Assembly (NCBI GenBank): GCA_001874325.1
Contig: MPCW01000004.1
Span: forward strand, 1-64,000
Reading direction: 5' to 3'
Length of the DNA stretch: 64,000 nucleotides
Source: Flavobacterium sp. MedPE-SWcel
GTDB taxonomy: Bacteria > Bacteroidota > Bacteroidia > Flavobacteriales > Flavobacteriaceae
In this document: one piece after another, positions 46,504 to 57,285 of the stretch
How the letters are laid out: each line of letters starts with the position of its first letter
Numbering within the stretch: position 1 is the first letter of the stretch
Program-made: the position numbers and the translations under genes
The notes under the pieces: model-generated
What the model saw: only the letters and a program-made list of their open reading frames with translations
What the model was told of the DNA's origin: nothing
The model's database searches: none

Positions 46504-46511
46504 CAAAAGTA
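46504..46511 (-). promoter_or_regulatory. Promoter -7 box of the MG2/plug-like gene
   Basis: TACTTTTG on the minus strand is an exact TAnnTTTG match, giving a leader of about 40 nt. Confidence 0.6.
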
Positions 46512-46549
46512 TAGCTATTGTATTATCTATTGGAGTGATTTTTATAAAA

Positions 46550-46581
46550 AAAACGGGGTGCTTTATAAAGCACCCCGTTTT
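46550..46581 (-). terminator. Terminator of groES-groEL
   Basis: AAAACGGGGTGCTTTA/TAAAGCACCCCGTTTT is a perfect 16-bp palindrome about 25 nt after the groEL stop. Confidence 0.9.
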
Positions 46582-46605
46582 AGGTTTATTTTTTTAGAAT
46601 GATTA

Positions 46606-48252
<1,647 letters not shown>

Positions 48253-48276
48253 TTATAGTTTTAGTATTAAACTCGA

Positions 48277-48552
48277 TTATAGTACTGCGAAAATTTCCTC
48301 TTCTTTCATTATCAGGTAATCATTACCTTCAAATTTTAGTTCTGTACCAGCATATTTTCCATATAGTACAGTATCGCCTACTTTTACCGTCATGTCATGG
48401 TCTTTAGTTCCGTTACCCACAGCAACTACAATACCTTTCTGCGGTTTCTCTTTAGCAGTGTCAGGAATAAAAATTCCAGAAGTAGTTTGTGTTTCTGCAG
48501 CAACTGGCTCTATAAGAACACGGTCTGAAAGTGGTTTAATGTTTAAAGCCAT
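48277..48552 (-). CDS. groS: 10 kDa co-chaperonin GroES
   Basis: The 91-aa cap of the GroEL chamber is standard length. The opening [12 protein letters not shown], the mobile loop ([19 protein letters not shown]) and [11 protein letters not shown] are typical. It is the first gene of the groES-groEL operon. No exact TAnnTTTG box was found upstream. Confidence 0.97.
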   Translation of the reverse strand: MALNIKPLSDRVLIEPVAAETQTTSGIFIPDTAKEKPQKGIVVAVGNGTKDHDMTVKVGDTVLYGKYAGTELKFEGNDYLIMKEEEIFAVL

Positions 48553-48648
48553 ATGATATTCTTTTTATTGATTATTAATGATAAATTTTGTTGTTACTGT
48601 TTTTTCAGAAACTGTGCCAATTGAGTAAACTGCCAGTAATAACAAAAA

Positions 48649-48679
48649 AAAATGCCAGCATGTCAGTTGCCGGCATTTT
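48649..48679 (-). terminator. Terminator of the miaB-secG operon
   Basis: AAAATGCC/GGCATTTT with further GC pairs inside and one mismatch lies about 23 nt past the secG stop, followed on the minus strand by T's. Confidence 0.75.
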
Positions 48680-48701
48680 AACGATATATGTTGTATGTTT
48701 T

Positions 48702-49052
48702 TTATTCTTGTGCTTCAGCTCCTTCTGTAGCAGCAGGAGTTGCTTCAGCTTCTGGAGTTACTGGTGCAGCAGCTTCAGTAGATACAGCAGACTCATCGAT
48801 GTATTTACTGTCATCTCCGCCAGCTCCGTTAGAGAAACTTAAAGAAGAAAGTAGTATAAGAGATATAAGTACTGTTGCTAGTGCCCAAGTACCTTTGTCT
48901 AGAAAATCATTTGTTTTCTGAACACCACCCATCATTTGAGATCCTCCTAGGCTAGAAGATAAACCTCCACCTTTAGGGTTTTGTACCATTATTACTACTA
49001 CAAGTAGAAAACTTACTACTGTTATTAAGAATAAAAAAATTGAAAATCCCAT
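48702..49052 (-). CDS. secG: Protein translocase subunit SecG
   Basis: SecG is the small two-helix subunit of the SecYEG inner-membrane channel. The first helix (about residues 3-22) is followed by QNPKGGGLSSSLGG, the signature loop, and the second helix (LATVLISLILLSSLSF). The 116-aa length includes an Ala/Glu/Thr-rich acidic C-terminal tail common in flavobacteria. It lies 6 nt after a TPR-protein gene in the miaB operon. Confidence 0.93.
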   Translation of the reverse strand: MGFSIFLFLITVVSFLLVVVIMVQNPKGGGLSSSLGGSQMMGGVQKTNDFLDKGTWALATVLISLILLSSLSFSNGAGGDDSKYIDESAVSTEAAAPVTPEAEATPAATEGAEAQE

Positions 49053-49058
49053 TGTATG

Positions 49059-49907
49059 TTAATTATTGTTTTGTTGTAAAGTTTTAATATCCGATATACG
49101 GTCTGCAAAGAAAACACTTTTTTCTGGATATTTCAAAATTAAAATCTCGTATGCTTGTATTGCTTTTGTATATTTCTTTTGTTCTAAGTATACCCGTGCC
49201 AGTGTTTCAGTCATCAAGCTACTATTGTTTCCACTATTCTTCTTGATGTTTGAAGGGGGAGGGGTGATGTTTTTTACGGGTGTTATTTTAGGGTTAGCCT
49301 CTATAAATTTATCTATTAGATCTAGTTTTTTATCTAAAGAAGCTTCTTCTTGTTTAGGTTCTTCAGTTTCCTCTTCTCTAACTATAGGTGATAACTTAGA
49401 TAGTTGTAACCATTCTGAAAATGAATGTGTTTCACTTGGTGTGAAGGGTATAGGTTTACCTATTTCTAATTTTTCAGATTCAATATTTGAGTTATCACTA
49501 CCGCTTTTAGGTATGTTTTCTTTTTCTTCTGTAGGTTCTGTAGTTGTAGCGTTTCTGTCAGCCTCTTCAATGCTTTGCGTTATAACAGTTTCTACAACTT
49601 CATCATTATTAACAGGAAAATCTAAAATTAACTTTTCAACCTCTTCAAAATGTTCTTTTTCTATGCTCTGAAAATTTTCAGAGGTTATAAAATCAAAAAG
49701 TACAGAGCGATCTGTGGTAAAAGCAGCGGTTTTTTTTAGCTCAGTATTATAACGAAAACTATCTTGATTGTATAATCCTTTTAAATAAATAGCGCGCGCA
49801 CTTTGTAGGTATGGAAATTCCGACAGGATATTATCCAACTCCAGTAGCTGCTTCTCGTTTAAAGAGTGCGGTTTATTGAGTAGTGTTATGTAATCTTTCG
49901 TATTCAA
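49059..49907 (-). CDS. Cytosolic protein with C-terminal TPR-like repeat, function unknown
   Basis: This 282-aa protein has no signal peptide. The N-terminal part resembles a helical repeat (LLNKPHSLNEKQLLELDNI), the middle is acidic and disordered (about 115-220, Glu/Pro/Ser-rich), and the C-terminus has one TPR-like unit (LARVYLEQKKYTKAIQAYEILILKYPEKS). It lies between lptE and secG in one operon, so a role near the envelope-export machinery is possible but only inferred. Confidence 0.65.
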   Translation of the reverse strand: MNTKDYITLLNKPHSLNEKQLLELDNILSEFPYLQSARAIYLKGLYNQDSFRYNTELKKTAAFTTDRSVLFDFITSENFQSIEKEHFEEVEKLILDFPVNNDEVVETVITQSIEEADRNATTTEPTEEKENIPKSGSDNSNIESEKLEIGKPIPFTPSETHSFSEWLQLSKLSPIVREEETEEPKQEEASLDKKLDLIDKFIEANPKITPVKNITPPPSNIKKNSGNNSSLMTETLARVYLEQKKYTKAIQAYEILILKYPEKSVFFADRISDIKTLQQNNN

Positions 49908-49949
49908 GTATAGTGGTCTAGTTTTTTAGTGTATTCTATTAGCTTTTAA

Positions 49950-50453
49950 TTACCATTTAGCAAGTGACTCGTTGAAAATGTCTTGCGTTATTCTTTCAAA
50001 AATTTCTTCTAACGCAGTGTTTAAAACCCCTCTATCTGGTAAGGCATTACCACTATAGTCATAAAAGAAGCTAAAGCTTTTTTCGAAATCGTCTTCTTCT
50101 TTATTCTTATTGGTAAACCTAACATTAACACTTATTGTTAACCTGTTTTGCGATGCACGTTGGTCGGCTGTAGCCGTCATTGGGCTAATACGATATTGTG
50201 TTATCTCACCTTCATAAACTAAATCACCACCAGAGTTTGTAAGGCTTAAGTTTGTTTGGTTTTGTATTAATTCTTGTAGCCTTAGCGTGAAAGTTCTTTC
50301 TATACCAGGTTCTACTACATCGGCATTATTCTGAAAATAATTTACCTGAAAAGTTTCAGCATCAATTTCACCTGTACCTGTAAAGTTGTATACAGAACAG
50401 CCACTTAATGTGAATAATAATGCAAATGCTATAATTACTTTTATCTTTTTCAT
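49950..50453 (-). CDS. lptE: LPS-assembly lipoprotein LptE-like
   Basis: This 167-aa lipoprotein has a lipobox LSGC at C19. The mature domain has the pattern of LptE, the outer-membrane partner of LptD in lipopolysaccharide export: an early FTG segment, TLRLQELIQNQTNLSL, then EGEITQYRISP and SVNVRFTNKNKE. Bacteroidota versions are divergent, so the call rests on lipobox, length, strand pattern and its usual place beside the enhancer-binding-protein gene, which is 5 nt upstream. Confidence 0.8.
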   Translation of the reverse strand: MKKIKVIIAFALLFTLSGCSVYNFTGTGEIDAETFQVNYFQNNADVVEPGIERTFTLRLQELIQNQTNLSLTNSGGDLVYEGEITQYRISPMTATADQRASQNRLTISVNVRFTNKNKEEDDFEKSFSFFYDYSGNALPDRGVLNTALEEIFERITQDIFNESLAKW

Positions 50454-50458
50454 AGTGA

Positions 50459-51751
50459 TTAAAGATCGTATTGTTTAATTTTTCGGTAAAGCGTTCGTTC
50501 AGATATCCCTAATTCATCTGCTGCGGCTTTACGCTTTCCTTTATTACGTTCTAAAGCTTTTTTAATTAACTCTATTTCTTTTTCGTCAAGTCTTAAAGTT
50601 TCTTCCTCTTCTACTGTTTCGGCAAATAAATAGTTACTGTCGTCATCTTCTTCTGTATTACTATTGTTGTGTTCTATAATAGATTCAGCTCTGCTTACAG
50701 GTTGTGGAGGTAACATTTCTGTAGGTCTCGCCATTTCTTCAAAATTACTATTAGCTTCTTCTGAAGAACCATAAATACGCTGAATCAGGTTTTTGTTTGA
50801 CTCTTGTACATTATTGCTATTGCCGTTCTGCATTAGTTCCATGGTAAGCTTCTTTAAATCGTTAAGATCAGCTTTCATGTCAAATAATATCTTGTATAGT
50901 ATCTCTCGTTCGTTACTAAAATCACTTTCAGTTTTTTTATCTTTTACTACGGCAGGTAAGTTACTCCCCGTTTCGGGTAAATAACTTCTAAGTGAGCTTA
51001 TAGATATTGTTCTGTTTGTTTCTAAAACAGATATTTGTTCGGCTACATTTCGTAATTGTCTGATATTACCACCCCAACGATATTTTAGTAATAACTGTAT
51101 AGCGTCACTATCTAATTTTATTGGAGGCATTTTGTATTTCTGAGCAAAATCTGAGCAAAATTTACGAAATAATAAATGAATATCGTCTTTACGTTCACGA
51201 AGTGGCGGTAGCATTATTTCTACAGTGCTAAGACGGTAGTAAAGGTCTTCTCTAAATTTACCTTTCTCAATAGCTTCCATCATGTTTACGTTGGTCGCTG
51301 CTGCAATACGTACATTCGTCTTTTGAACTTTAGATGATCCTACTTTTATAAATTCACCGTTTTCTAATACACGTAATAATCTTACTTGTGTAGTAAGAGG
51401 TAACTCACCAACTTCATCTAGAAAAATAGTACCACCATCGGCAACTTCAAAATAACCTTCTCTAGTAGAAGTTGCACCAGTAAAGGCACCTTTTTCGTGA
51501 CCAAAAAGTTCACTATCTATAGTTCCTTCAGGTATTGCTCCGCAGTTTACAGCAATATATTTCCCATGCTTTCTATGAGAAAGCGAGTGTACTATTTTAG
51601 GAATACTTTCTTTACCCACACCACTTTCTCCAGTAACAAGTACTGATATATCGGTAGGGGCTACTTGTATAGCTTTTTCTATAGCACGGTTAAGCTTAGG
51701 GTCGTTCCCTATAATTTCAAAACGTTGCTTTGTAGCTTGTATACTTTCCAT
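50459..51751 (-). CDS. Sigma-54-dependent enhancer-binding protein without receiver domain
   Basis: The 430-aa AAA+ activator has Walker A GESGVGKE (residues 41-48), the sigma-54 contact motif GAFTGA (88-93) and Walker B GGTIFLDEVGEL. An acidic linker separates these from a Fis-type HTH (about 390-430; ERNKGKRKAAADELGISERTLYRKI). The AAA domain starts almost at residue 1, so no sensory domain is fused and control must come from elsewhere. Its operon contains miaB, lptE and secG. rpoN is not in this window. Confidence 0.9.
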   Translation of the reverse strand: MESIQATKQRFEIIGNDPKLNRAIEKAIQVAPTDISVLVTGESGVGKESIPKIVHSLSHRKHGKYIAVNCGAIPEGTIDSELFGHEKGAFTGATSTREGYFEVADGGTIFLDEVGELPLTTQVRLLRVLENGEFIKVGSSKVQKTNVRIAAATNVNMMEAIEKGKFREDLYYRLSTVEIMLPPLRERKDDIHLLFRKFCSDFAQKYKMPPIKLDSDAIQLLLKYRWGGNIRQLRNVAEQISVLETNRTISISSLRSYLPETGSNLPAVVKDKKTESDFSNEREILYKILFDMKADLNDLKKLTMELMQNGNSNNVQESNKNLIQRIYGSSEEANSNFEEMARPTEMLPPQPVSRAESIIEHNNSNTEEDDDSNYLFAETVEEEETLRLDEKEIELIKKALERNKGKRKAAADELGISERTLYRKIKQYDL

Positions 51752-51776
51752 ATTGACTCTTTGTGAGTTAAAGGAT

Positions 51777-53222
51777 TTAATTCATATCACTATATCCTAC
51801 AGCTTCACCTTTTAGTGTTGCCGAAGTACAGTCGGTTATTTTTACATTTACAAAATCGCCAAGCTTGTAGTTTTCTTTAGGAAAAACAACTGTAATGCTT
51901 TGCGAGTTACTTCCGCTCCAGTGCGCATCTGATTTTTTAGATGACTTCTCGACAAGCACTTCTACAGTTTGACCAAGAAAAAGCTGTGTTCTTTCAAGGC
52001 TGTGTTTTTGCTGTAAGTCTACAACTTCTTGCAAACGACGCTTTTTCACTTCCTCAGGTACATCATCTTCCATTTTTCTAGCAGCCATTGTACCAGGTCT
52101 TTCAGAGTAAGCATACATATACCCGAAGTTGTATTTTACATACTCCATTAGTGTAAGTGTATCTTTGTGATCTTCTTCTGTTTCTGTAGGGAAGCCCGTA
52201 ATCATATCTTGCGATATAGAACTGTCTGGTAATATTGTTTTTATTTTATCTATAAGCGCCATGTACTCTTCACGAGTATGCTGACGGTTCATTTCTTTTA
52301 ATACTCTAGTACTACCGCTTTGTACAGGTAAATGTATATGTTTGCATACATTATTGCGTTTTGCAATAACATGAAATACATTTTCGTGCATATCCTGTGG
52401 GTTTGATGTAGAAAAACGAAAACGCATTTTAGGGAAAGCTTCTGCAGTCATGTCTAGTAACTGAGCAAAATCTACTGCTGTAGCTTTTTGCATGTCACTA
52501 GCTTTTACAAAGTCTTTTTTAAGACCGCCACCATACCACAAGTAGCTATCTACATTTTGCCCTAATAGGGTTACTTCTTTATATCCTTTTTCCCAAAGTT
52601 CATTTATCTCAGCCAATATACTTTGAGGTTCTCTACTGCGTTCTCTACCACGAGTAAAAGGCACTACACAGAAAGTACACATGTTGTCGCATCCACGAGT
52701 AATAGATACAAAAGCTGTTATTCCGTTACTATTAAGTCGTACAGGGGCAACATCTCCATAGGTTTCCTCTTTAGAGAGTATAACGTTTATGGCGTCGCGA
52801 CCTTCATCAACTTCTTGTAATAAGTTAGGTAAATCTTTATAAGCATCAGGTCCTACAACAAGGTCTACAATTTTTTCTTCTTCTAAAAATTGATTTTTAA
52901 GGCGCTCAGCCATACAGCCAAGAACGCCTACCTTCATTTTAGGGTTTGTTTTTTTTACAGCATTATACTTTTCAAGTCTTTTTCTAATAGTTTGCTCTGC
53001 CTTATCACGAATAGAACAGGTGTTAACTAAAACAAGGTCAGCCTCTTCAAGTTGTTGTGTTGTGTTAAATCCTTCGTTAGTTAAAATAGAAGCAACAACT
53101 TCACTGTCAGAAAAATTCATAGCGCACCCATAACTTTCTATAAAAAGTTTTTTGGTGTTGTCTTTTTTCTGTTTTAAAACAAGGCTTTCTCCTTGCTTAC
53201 TTTCATCAATAATCTTTTCCAT
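51777..53222 (-). CDS. miaB: tRNA-2-methylthio-N6-dimethylallyladenosine synthase
   Basis: MiaB adds a methylthio group to i6A37 in tRNA. It carries N-terminal cluster cysteines C33, C69 and C103, the radical-SAM motif C178-x3-C182-x2-C185 (RGCDNMCTFC), and a C-terminal TRAM domain. The 481-aa length is normal. It is the first gene of a run of five closely spaced genes (miaB, enhancer-binding protein, lptE, TPR protein, secG). Confidence 0.96.
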   Translation of the reverse strand: MEKIIDESKQGESLVLKQKKDNTKKLFIESYGCAMNFSDSEVVASILTNEGFNTTQQLEEADLVLVNTCSIRDKAEQTIRKRLEKYNAVKKTNPKMKVGVLGCMAERLKNQFLEEEKIVDLVVGPDAYKDLPNLLQEVDEGRDAINVILSKEETYGDVAPVRLNSNGITAFVSITRGCDNMCTFCVVPFTRGRERSREPQSILAEINELWEKGYKEVTLLGQNVDSYLWYGGGLKKDFVKASDMQKATAVDFAQLLDMTAEAFPKMRFRFSTSNPQDMHENVFHVIAKRNNVCKHIHLPVQSGSTRVLKEMNRQHTREEYMALIDKIKTILPDSSISQDMITGFPTETEEDHKDTLTLMEYVKYNFGYMYAYSERPGTMAARKMEDDVPEEVKKRRLQEVVDLQQKHSLERTQLFLGQTVEVLVEKSSKKSDAHWSGSNSQSITVVFPKENYKLGDFVNVKITDCTSATLKGEAVGYSDMN

Positions 53223-53254
53223 AATCCACTCCTGTAGTGCAGTTTTTGAACGAG

Positions 53255-53262
53255 CAAAGATA
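53255..53262 (-). promoter_or_regulatory. Promoter -7 box of the miaB operon
   Basis: TATCTTTG on the minus strand is an exact TAnnTTTG match about 32 nt before the miaB ATG. Confidence 0.6.
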
Positions 53263-53435
53263 CTATTTAATTTCTGAAATATGACAATGTGACATATTTG
53301 TGTTGGTTAATATTTTTTGTCGCTGCTTTATAAAAGTAGGGTAATTCAGCCATTTTTAGTGTTTGTAAATGGTTAATATTTGAATAAAAACATGAAATTT
53401 AAAAATATGAAAAACCAATATTTAAAAAATTCCTA

Positions 53436-53443
53436 TACTTTTG
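53436..53443 (+). promoter_or_regulatory. Promoter -7 box of topA
   Basis: TACTTTTG is an exact TAnnTTTG match 19 nt before the topA ATG, divergent from the miaB promoter. Confidence 0.6.
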
Positions 53444-53462
53444 CGACACAAAGAAATGTAAG

Positions 53463-55976
53463 ATGGCAAAGAATTTAGTGATTGTGGAGTCGCCTGCGAA
53501 GGCAAAAACTATAGAGAAATTTTTAGGTAAAGATTATCAGGTAGAGTCTAGTTATGGGCACATTGCCGACCTGCCTTCTAAGGAGATAGGTGTTGATGTT
53601 GCCAATGGGTTTAAACCAAAATATGAGGTGTCTTCGGATAAAAAAGCTTTGGTTAAAAAACTTAAAAGTTTATCTAAATCTGCAGAGATGGTTTGGCTAG
53701 CAAGTGATGAGGATCGCGAAGGAGAGGCTATAGCATGGCACCTAGCAGAGGAGTTAAAACTAGATAAATCCAAAACAAAGCGTATTGTTTTTCATGAAAT
53801 TACAAAAACAGCGATATTAAAGGCAATAGAGAATCCGAGAGATATAAACTATAATCTAGTAAATGCACAACAAGCACGTCGTGTGTTAGATAGGTTAGTG
53901 GGGTATGAGCTTTCTCCAGTATTATGGAAGAAAGTAAAGAGTGGTCTTTCTGCTGGTAGAGTGCAATCAGTTTCTGTTCGTCTTATAGTAGAGCGTGAGC
54001 GTGATGTGGAAAATTTTAATGCAGAACCTACGTATAGTGTAGCTGCAGAGTTTACAAATGAAGCAGGAAAAGCTTTTAAAGCGAAGTTGCCAAAGAATTT
54101 TTCTACAAAGCAAGAAGCACAAGGTTTTTTAAATAAAAATATAGGTTCTATATATAAGGTGTCAGGTTTAGAAACTAAACCAGGTAAAAAATCACCAGCG
54201 GCACCATTTACAACTTCTACCTTACAACAAGAAGCAGCAAGAAAGTTGTATCTTCCAGTAGGGGTGACTATGATGTTAGCACAACGTTTGTATGAGGCGG
54301 GACTTATTACTTACATGAGAACAGATAGTGTGAATTTATCTTCAGATGCAATGAGCGCTGCCGAAGATGAAATTACACGATCATACGGTAAAGAGTTTAG
54401 TAAGCCACGTAACTATGCTACTAAGAGTAAAGGAGCGCAAGAAGCGCACGAAGCTATACGTCCTACGGATATGACGCGTCATACTGTAAATATAGATCGT
54501 GATCAAGCAAGGCTTTATGATTTGATATGGAAACGTACACTAGCATCTCAAATGAGTGATGCCCAGTTAGAGCGTACTAATGTTAAGATTGAAGCAGATA
54601 ATCATTCGCAGTTGTTTACGGCTTCTGGAGAGGTACTTAAGTTTGAAGGTTTCTTGAAGGTGTATCTTGAAGGAAGTGATGATGAAGAGGTAGAGCAGCA
54701 AGGTATGTTACCTGCGTTGCGAGTAAGCGAACCGTTAATGAATAATTATATTACAGCAACTGAACGTTTCGGTAGACCACCAGCTCGTTTTACAGAGGCT
54801 GCATTGGTTAAGAAACTTGAAGAGCTTGGTATAGGTAGACCGTCTACTTATGCGCCAACAATATCTACAATTATTAGTAGAAATTATGTAGAGAAAGGAA
54901 CTTTTGAAGGTAAAGAACGTAGTTACCAGCAGCTAACTTTAAAAGACGATGCCGTAGTTGCTCAAGAGTTGAGTGAGAAAGTTGGTGCGGATAAAGGAAA
55001 GTTAGTGCCTACAGACATAGGTATTATTGTTAATGATTTCCTTGTAAATCATTTTGAGACAATTTTAGATTATAATTTTACTGCTAAGGTAGAGCAGGAT
55101 TTTGATGAAATTGCTGCGGGTGATGAGGACTGGACTAAGATGATGAGTGATTTTTATGATCATTTCCATCCGACAGTTCAAGATGTTGAGAAGAATGCAG
55201 AAAGAGAATCTGGAGAAAGGATATTAGGAATTCATCCAGAAACGGGTAAGCCAATAAGTGTTCGTTTAGGTAAGTTTGGGCCAATGGCGCAAATAGGTAG
55301 CGCCGAAGATGAAGAGAAGCTATTTGCTAGTTTATTGGCAGATCAGAATATAGGGACTATAACATTAGAAGAAGCTTTAAATTTATTTTTGTTGCCTAAA
55401 AATTTAGGTGAATATAAAGGGGAGAGTGTAGATGTAAATAATGGCCGTTTTGGCCCTTACATTCGCTTAGGTAAAAAATATATCTCTTTACCTAAAGGAG
55501 AAGACCCGCTTGATGTTACTTTTGAGAGAGCTGAAGAGCTTATAATTGAGAAGGAAAAAGCAGATGCACCTATTGCTACTTATAAAGAGTTGCCTGTACA
55601 AAAAGGTGTAGGGCGTTTTGGTCCGTTTATAAAATGGAACAGTATGTTTATCAATGTTAATAAAAAATATGATTTTGATAATCTTTCTCAAACGGACATT
55701 GTAACGCTTATAGAAGAAAAAATACAGAAAGAGATTGATAAAGTGCTACATAATTGGGAGGACGAAGGTATACGTGTAGAAAAAGCACGTTGGGGGCGTT
55801 CTGTTATATTGAAAGGTAAAGTTAAGATAGAGCTTAGTAAGGATGTAGATGCGGCTGCTTTAACGCTCGATGAGGTTAAAACGATGATAGAGGAGAAAGC
55901 GCCTGCAAAGAAAACTAAAGCTAAGGCGGCTGCTAAAAAACCTGCTGCAAAGAAAAGAGTGGTTAAAAAGAAATAA
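53463..55976 (+). CDS. topA: DNA topoisomerase I
   Basis: TopA relaxes negatively supercoiled DNA as a type IA enzyme. It has the Toprim domain (NLVIVESPAKAKTIEKFLG; acidic triad in SDEDREGE at 81-88) and the catalytic Tyr284 in GLITYMRTDS. C-terminal repeats (GRFGPFIKW and related) replace the zinc ribbons of E. coli, and the tail is Lys/Ala-rich, as usual in Bacteroidota. At 837 aa it is full length. The arginase-fold gene begins 7 nt downstream. Confidence 0.97.
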   Translation: MAKNLVIVESPAKAKTIEKFLGKDYQVESSYGHIADLPSKEIGVDVANGFKPKYEVSSDKKALVKKLKSLSKSAEMVWLASDEDREGEAIAWHLAEELKLDKSKTKRIVFHEITKTAILKAIENPRDINYNLVNAQQARRVLDRLVGYELSPVLWKKVKSGLSAGRVQSVSVRLIVERERDVENFNAEPTYSVAAEFTNEAGKAFKAKLPKNFSTKQEAQGFLNKNIGSIYKVSGLETKPGKKSPAAPFTTSTLQQEAARKLYLPVGVTMMLAQRLYEAGLITYMRTDSVNLSSDAMSAAEDEITRSYGKEFSKPRNYATKSKGAQEAHEAIRPTDMTRHTVNIDRDQARLYDLIWKRTLASQMSDAQLERTNVKIEADNHSQLFTASGEVLKFEGFLKVYLEGSDDEEVEQQGMLPALRVSEPLMNNYITATERFGRPPARFTEAALVKKLEELGIGRPSTYAPTISTIISRNYVEKGTFEGKERSYQQLTLKDDAVVAQELSEKVGADKGKLVPTDIGIIVNDFLVNHFETILDYNFTAKVEQDFDEIAAGDEDWTKMMSDFYDHFHPTVQDVEKNAERESGERILGIHPETGKPISVRLGKFGPMAQIGSAEDEEKLFASLLADQNIGTITLEEALNLFLLPKNLGEYKGESVDVNNGRFGPYIRLGKKYISLPKGEDPLDVTFERAEELIIEKEKADAPIATYKELPVQKGVGRFGPFIKWNSMFINVNKKYDFDNLSQTDIVTLIEEKIQKEIDKVLHNWEDEGIRVEKARWGRSVILKGKVKIELSKDVDAAALTLDEVKTMIEEKAPAKKTKAKAAAKKPAAKKRVVKKK

Positions 55977-55983
55977 GTAGACT

Positions 55984-57135
55984 ATGACTTTTGAATTTTT
56001 AGAGCCATTAGATAATACTTTGGTAGATTATATAGCTACACTCCCTGAGCAATCATTAGGTAAAAATGCATCGTTGCATGTTGAAGGAGACTTTCCTGAA
56101 GTAGAAAATGTTTCGATGGCTATAATAGGTGTCTTAGATAATAGGGGAGATGGAGAAGAAAGCGATCCGATTCACTTTAATTATATCAGAGAGCAGTTTT
56201 ATTCACTTTATCCAGGGAATTGGGATAAAACGATAGCTGATTTAGGTAATATACCCGCAGGGGCTACTTTGCAAGACACTTACTATGTGGTAAAAGTGAT
56301 TGTGGAGCAATTAATAAAAAGTAGGATAATACCTATCGTTATAGGTGGTTCTCAAGATATAACTTATGCGATGTATCGTGGTTATGATAAGTTGGAGCAA
56401 ATGGTTAATCTTGTAGCGATAGATAATAAATTTGATTTAGGTAGAGACAATAAGGTGATAAGGGCAGAATCATACCTTACTAGTATGATTGTAGATGAAC
56501 CTAATAATCTATTTAATTATAGTAATGTAGGGTATCAAACATATTTTAATTCGCAAGAAGAAATAGATTTAATAGAGAAATTGTATTTTGATGCTTATAG
56601 GCTGGGTGAAATTACAGGAAACTCAACTATCGCAGAGCCAGTTTTTAGAGATGCAGATTTAATTAGCCTTGATATGGAGTCAGTTAGATCCGCGGATTCA
56701 GGGAATATTGTTAAATTTTTCCCAAATGGCTTTAATGGTAAAGAAATTTGTACTTTAGCGCGCTATGCTGGTATAAGTGATAAGGTTACATCGTTTGGTA
56801 TATTCAATCATCAAGATACTAAACAGGAGGCTTTATTGATAGCACAAGTTATATGGTATTTTATAGAAGGAGTTAATTATCGCTCTAATGAATATCCATT
56901 TAATACTAAGATTGATTACTTAAAGTACACAGTTCTAATTGATGAAGAAGAGCTAGTGTTTTATAAAAGTGATAAAACTGAAAGATGGTGGATAGAGGTT
57001 CCTTTAGTAACAGGTGGTAATAATAAATTAAAGAGGAATACGTTATTACCATGTACGCATGATGATTATCTAGCGGCTTGTGACCAAAGTTTTCCTGAAC
57101 GATTGTGGAAGGCTCAGAGGAAAAACATAATCTGA
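55984..57135 (+). CDS. Arginase/formimidoylglutamase-fold protein with degenerate metal site
   Basis: The 383-aa protein has the ureohydrolase fold of arginases and formimidoylglutamases. Three metal-binding motifs are altered: GGDHS is GGSQD (His to Q124), DAHxD is D147-N-K-F-D151 (His to K149), and SxDxD is S228-L-D230-M-E232 (Asp to Glu). A binuclear manganese centre is unlikely, so it is probably a pseudoenzyme despite its usual name. It lies between topA and gldK; the ~150 bp before gldK hold a separate promoter. Confidence 0.8.
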   Translation: MTFEFLEPLDNTLVDYIATLPEQSLGKNASLHVEGDFPEVENVSMAIIGVLDNRGDGEESDPIHFNYIREQFYSLYPGNWDKTIADLGNIPAGATLQDTYYVVKVIVEQLIKSRIIPIVIGGSQDITYAMYRGYDKLEQMVNLVAIDNKFDLGRDNKVIRAESYLTSMIVDEPNNLFNYSNVGYQTYFNSQEEIDLIEKLYFDAYRLGEITGNSTIAEPVFRDADLISLDMESVRSADSGNIVKFFPNGFNGKEICTLARYAGISDKVTSFGIFNHQDTKQEALLIAQVIWYFIEGVNYRSNEYPFNTKIDYLKYTVLIDEEELVFYKSDKTERWWIEVPLVTGGNNKLKRNTLLPCTHDDYLAACDQSFPERLWKAQRKNII

Positions 57136-57216
57136 GGTTTTTGTTATAAAAAGTGCTAAGAATTTTACATAGCATTAATATATTTCCTTTTAGTTAAGGT
57201 TTTTTTAATAAAAAAA

Positions 57217-57247
57217 TTGTTTTTTTGAAAATAAATAAATAGGTTTA
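57217..57247 (+). promoter_or_regulatory. Candidate promoter of gldKLMN
   Basis: TTG, a 20-nt spacer and TAGGTTTA match the Bacteroidota pattern except for the last base of the -7 box. It lies about 40 nt before the gldK ATG, and no terminator separates the following gld genes. Confidence 0.55.
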
Positions 57248-57285
57248 CGGCCTTAAAAATAGAATTACATTAATAACCCAAATTT

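Noticed and set aside
49066..49671. 201-codon open frame antisense to the TPR-protein gene
   Set aside because: It is dominated by Ser, Phe and Leu, as expected from reading an acidic Glu/Lys/Asn-rich gene backwards. The minus-strand gene fits its operon and has a TPR unit.
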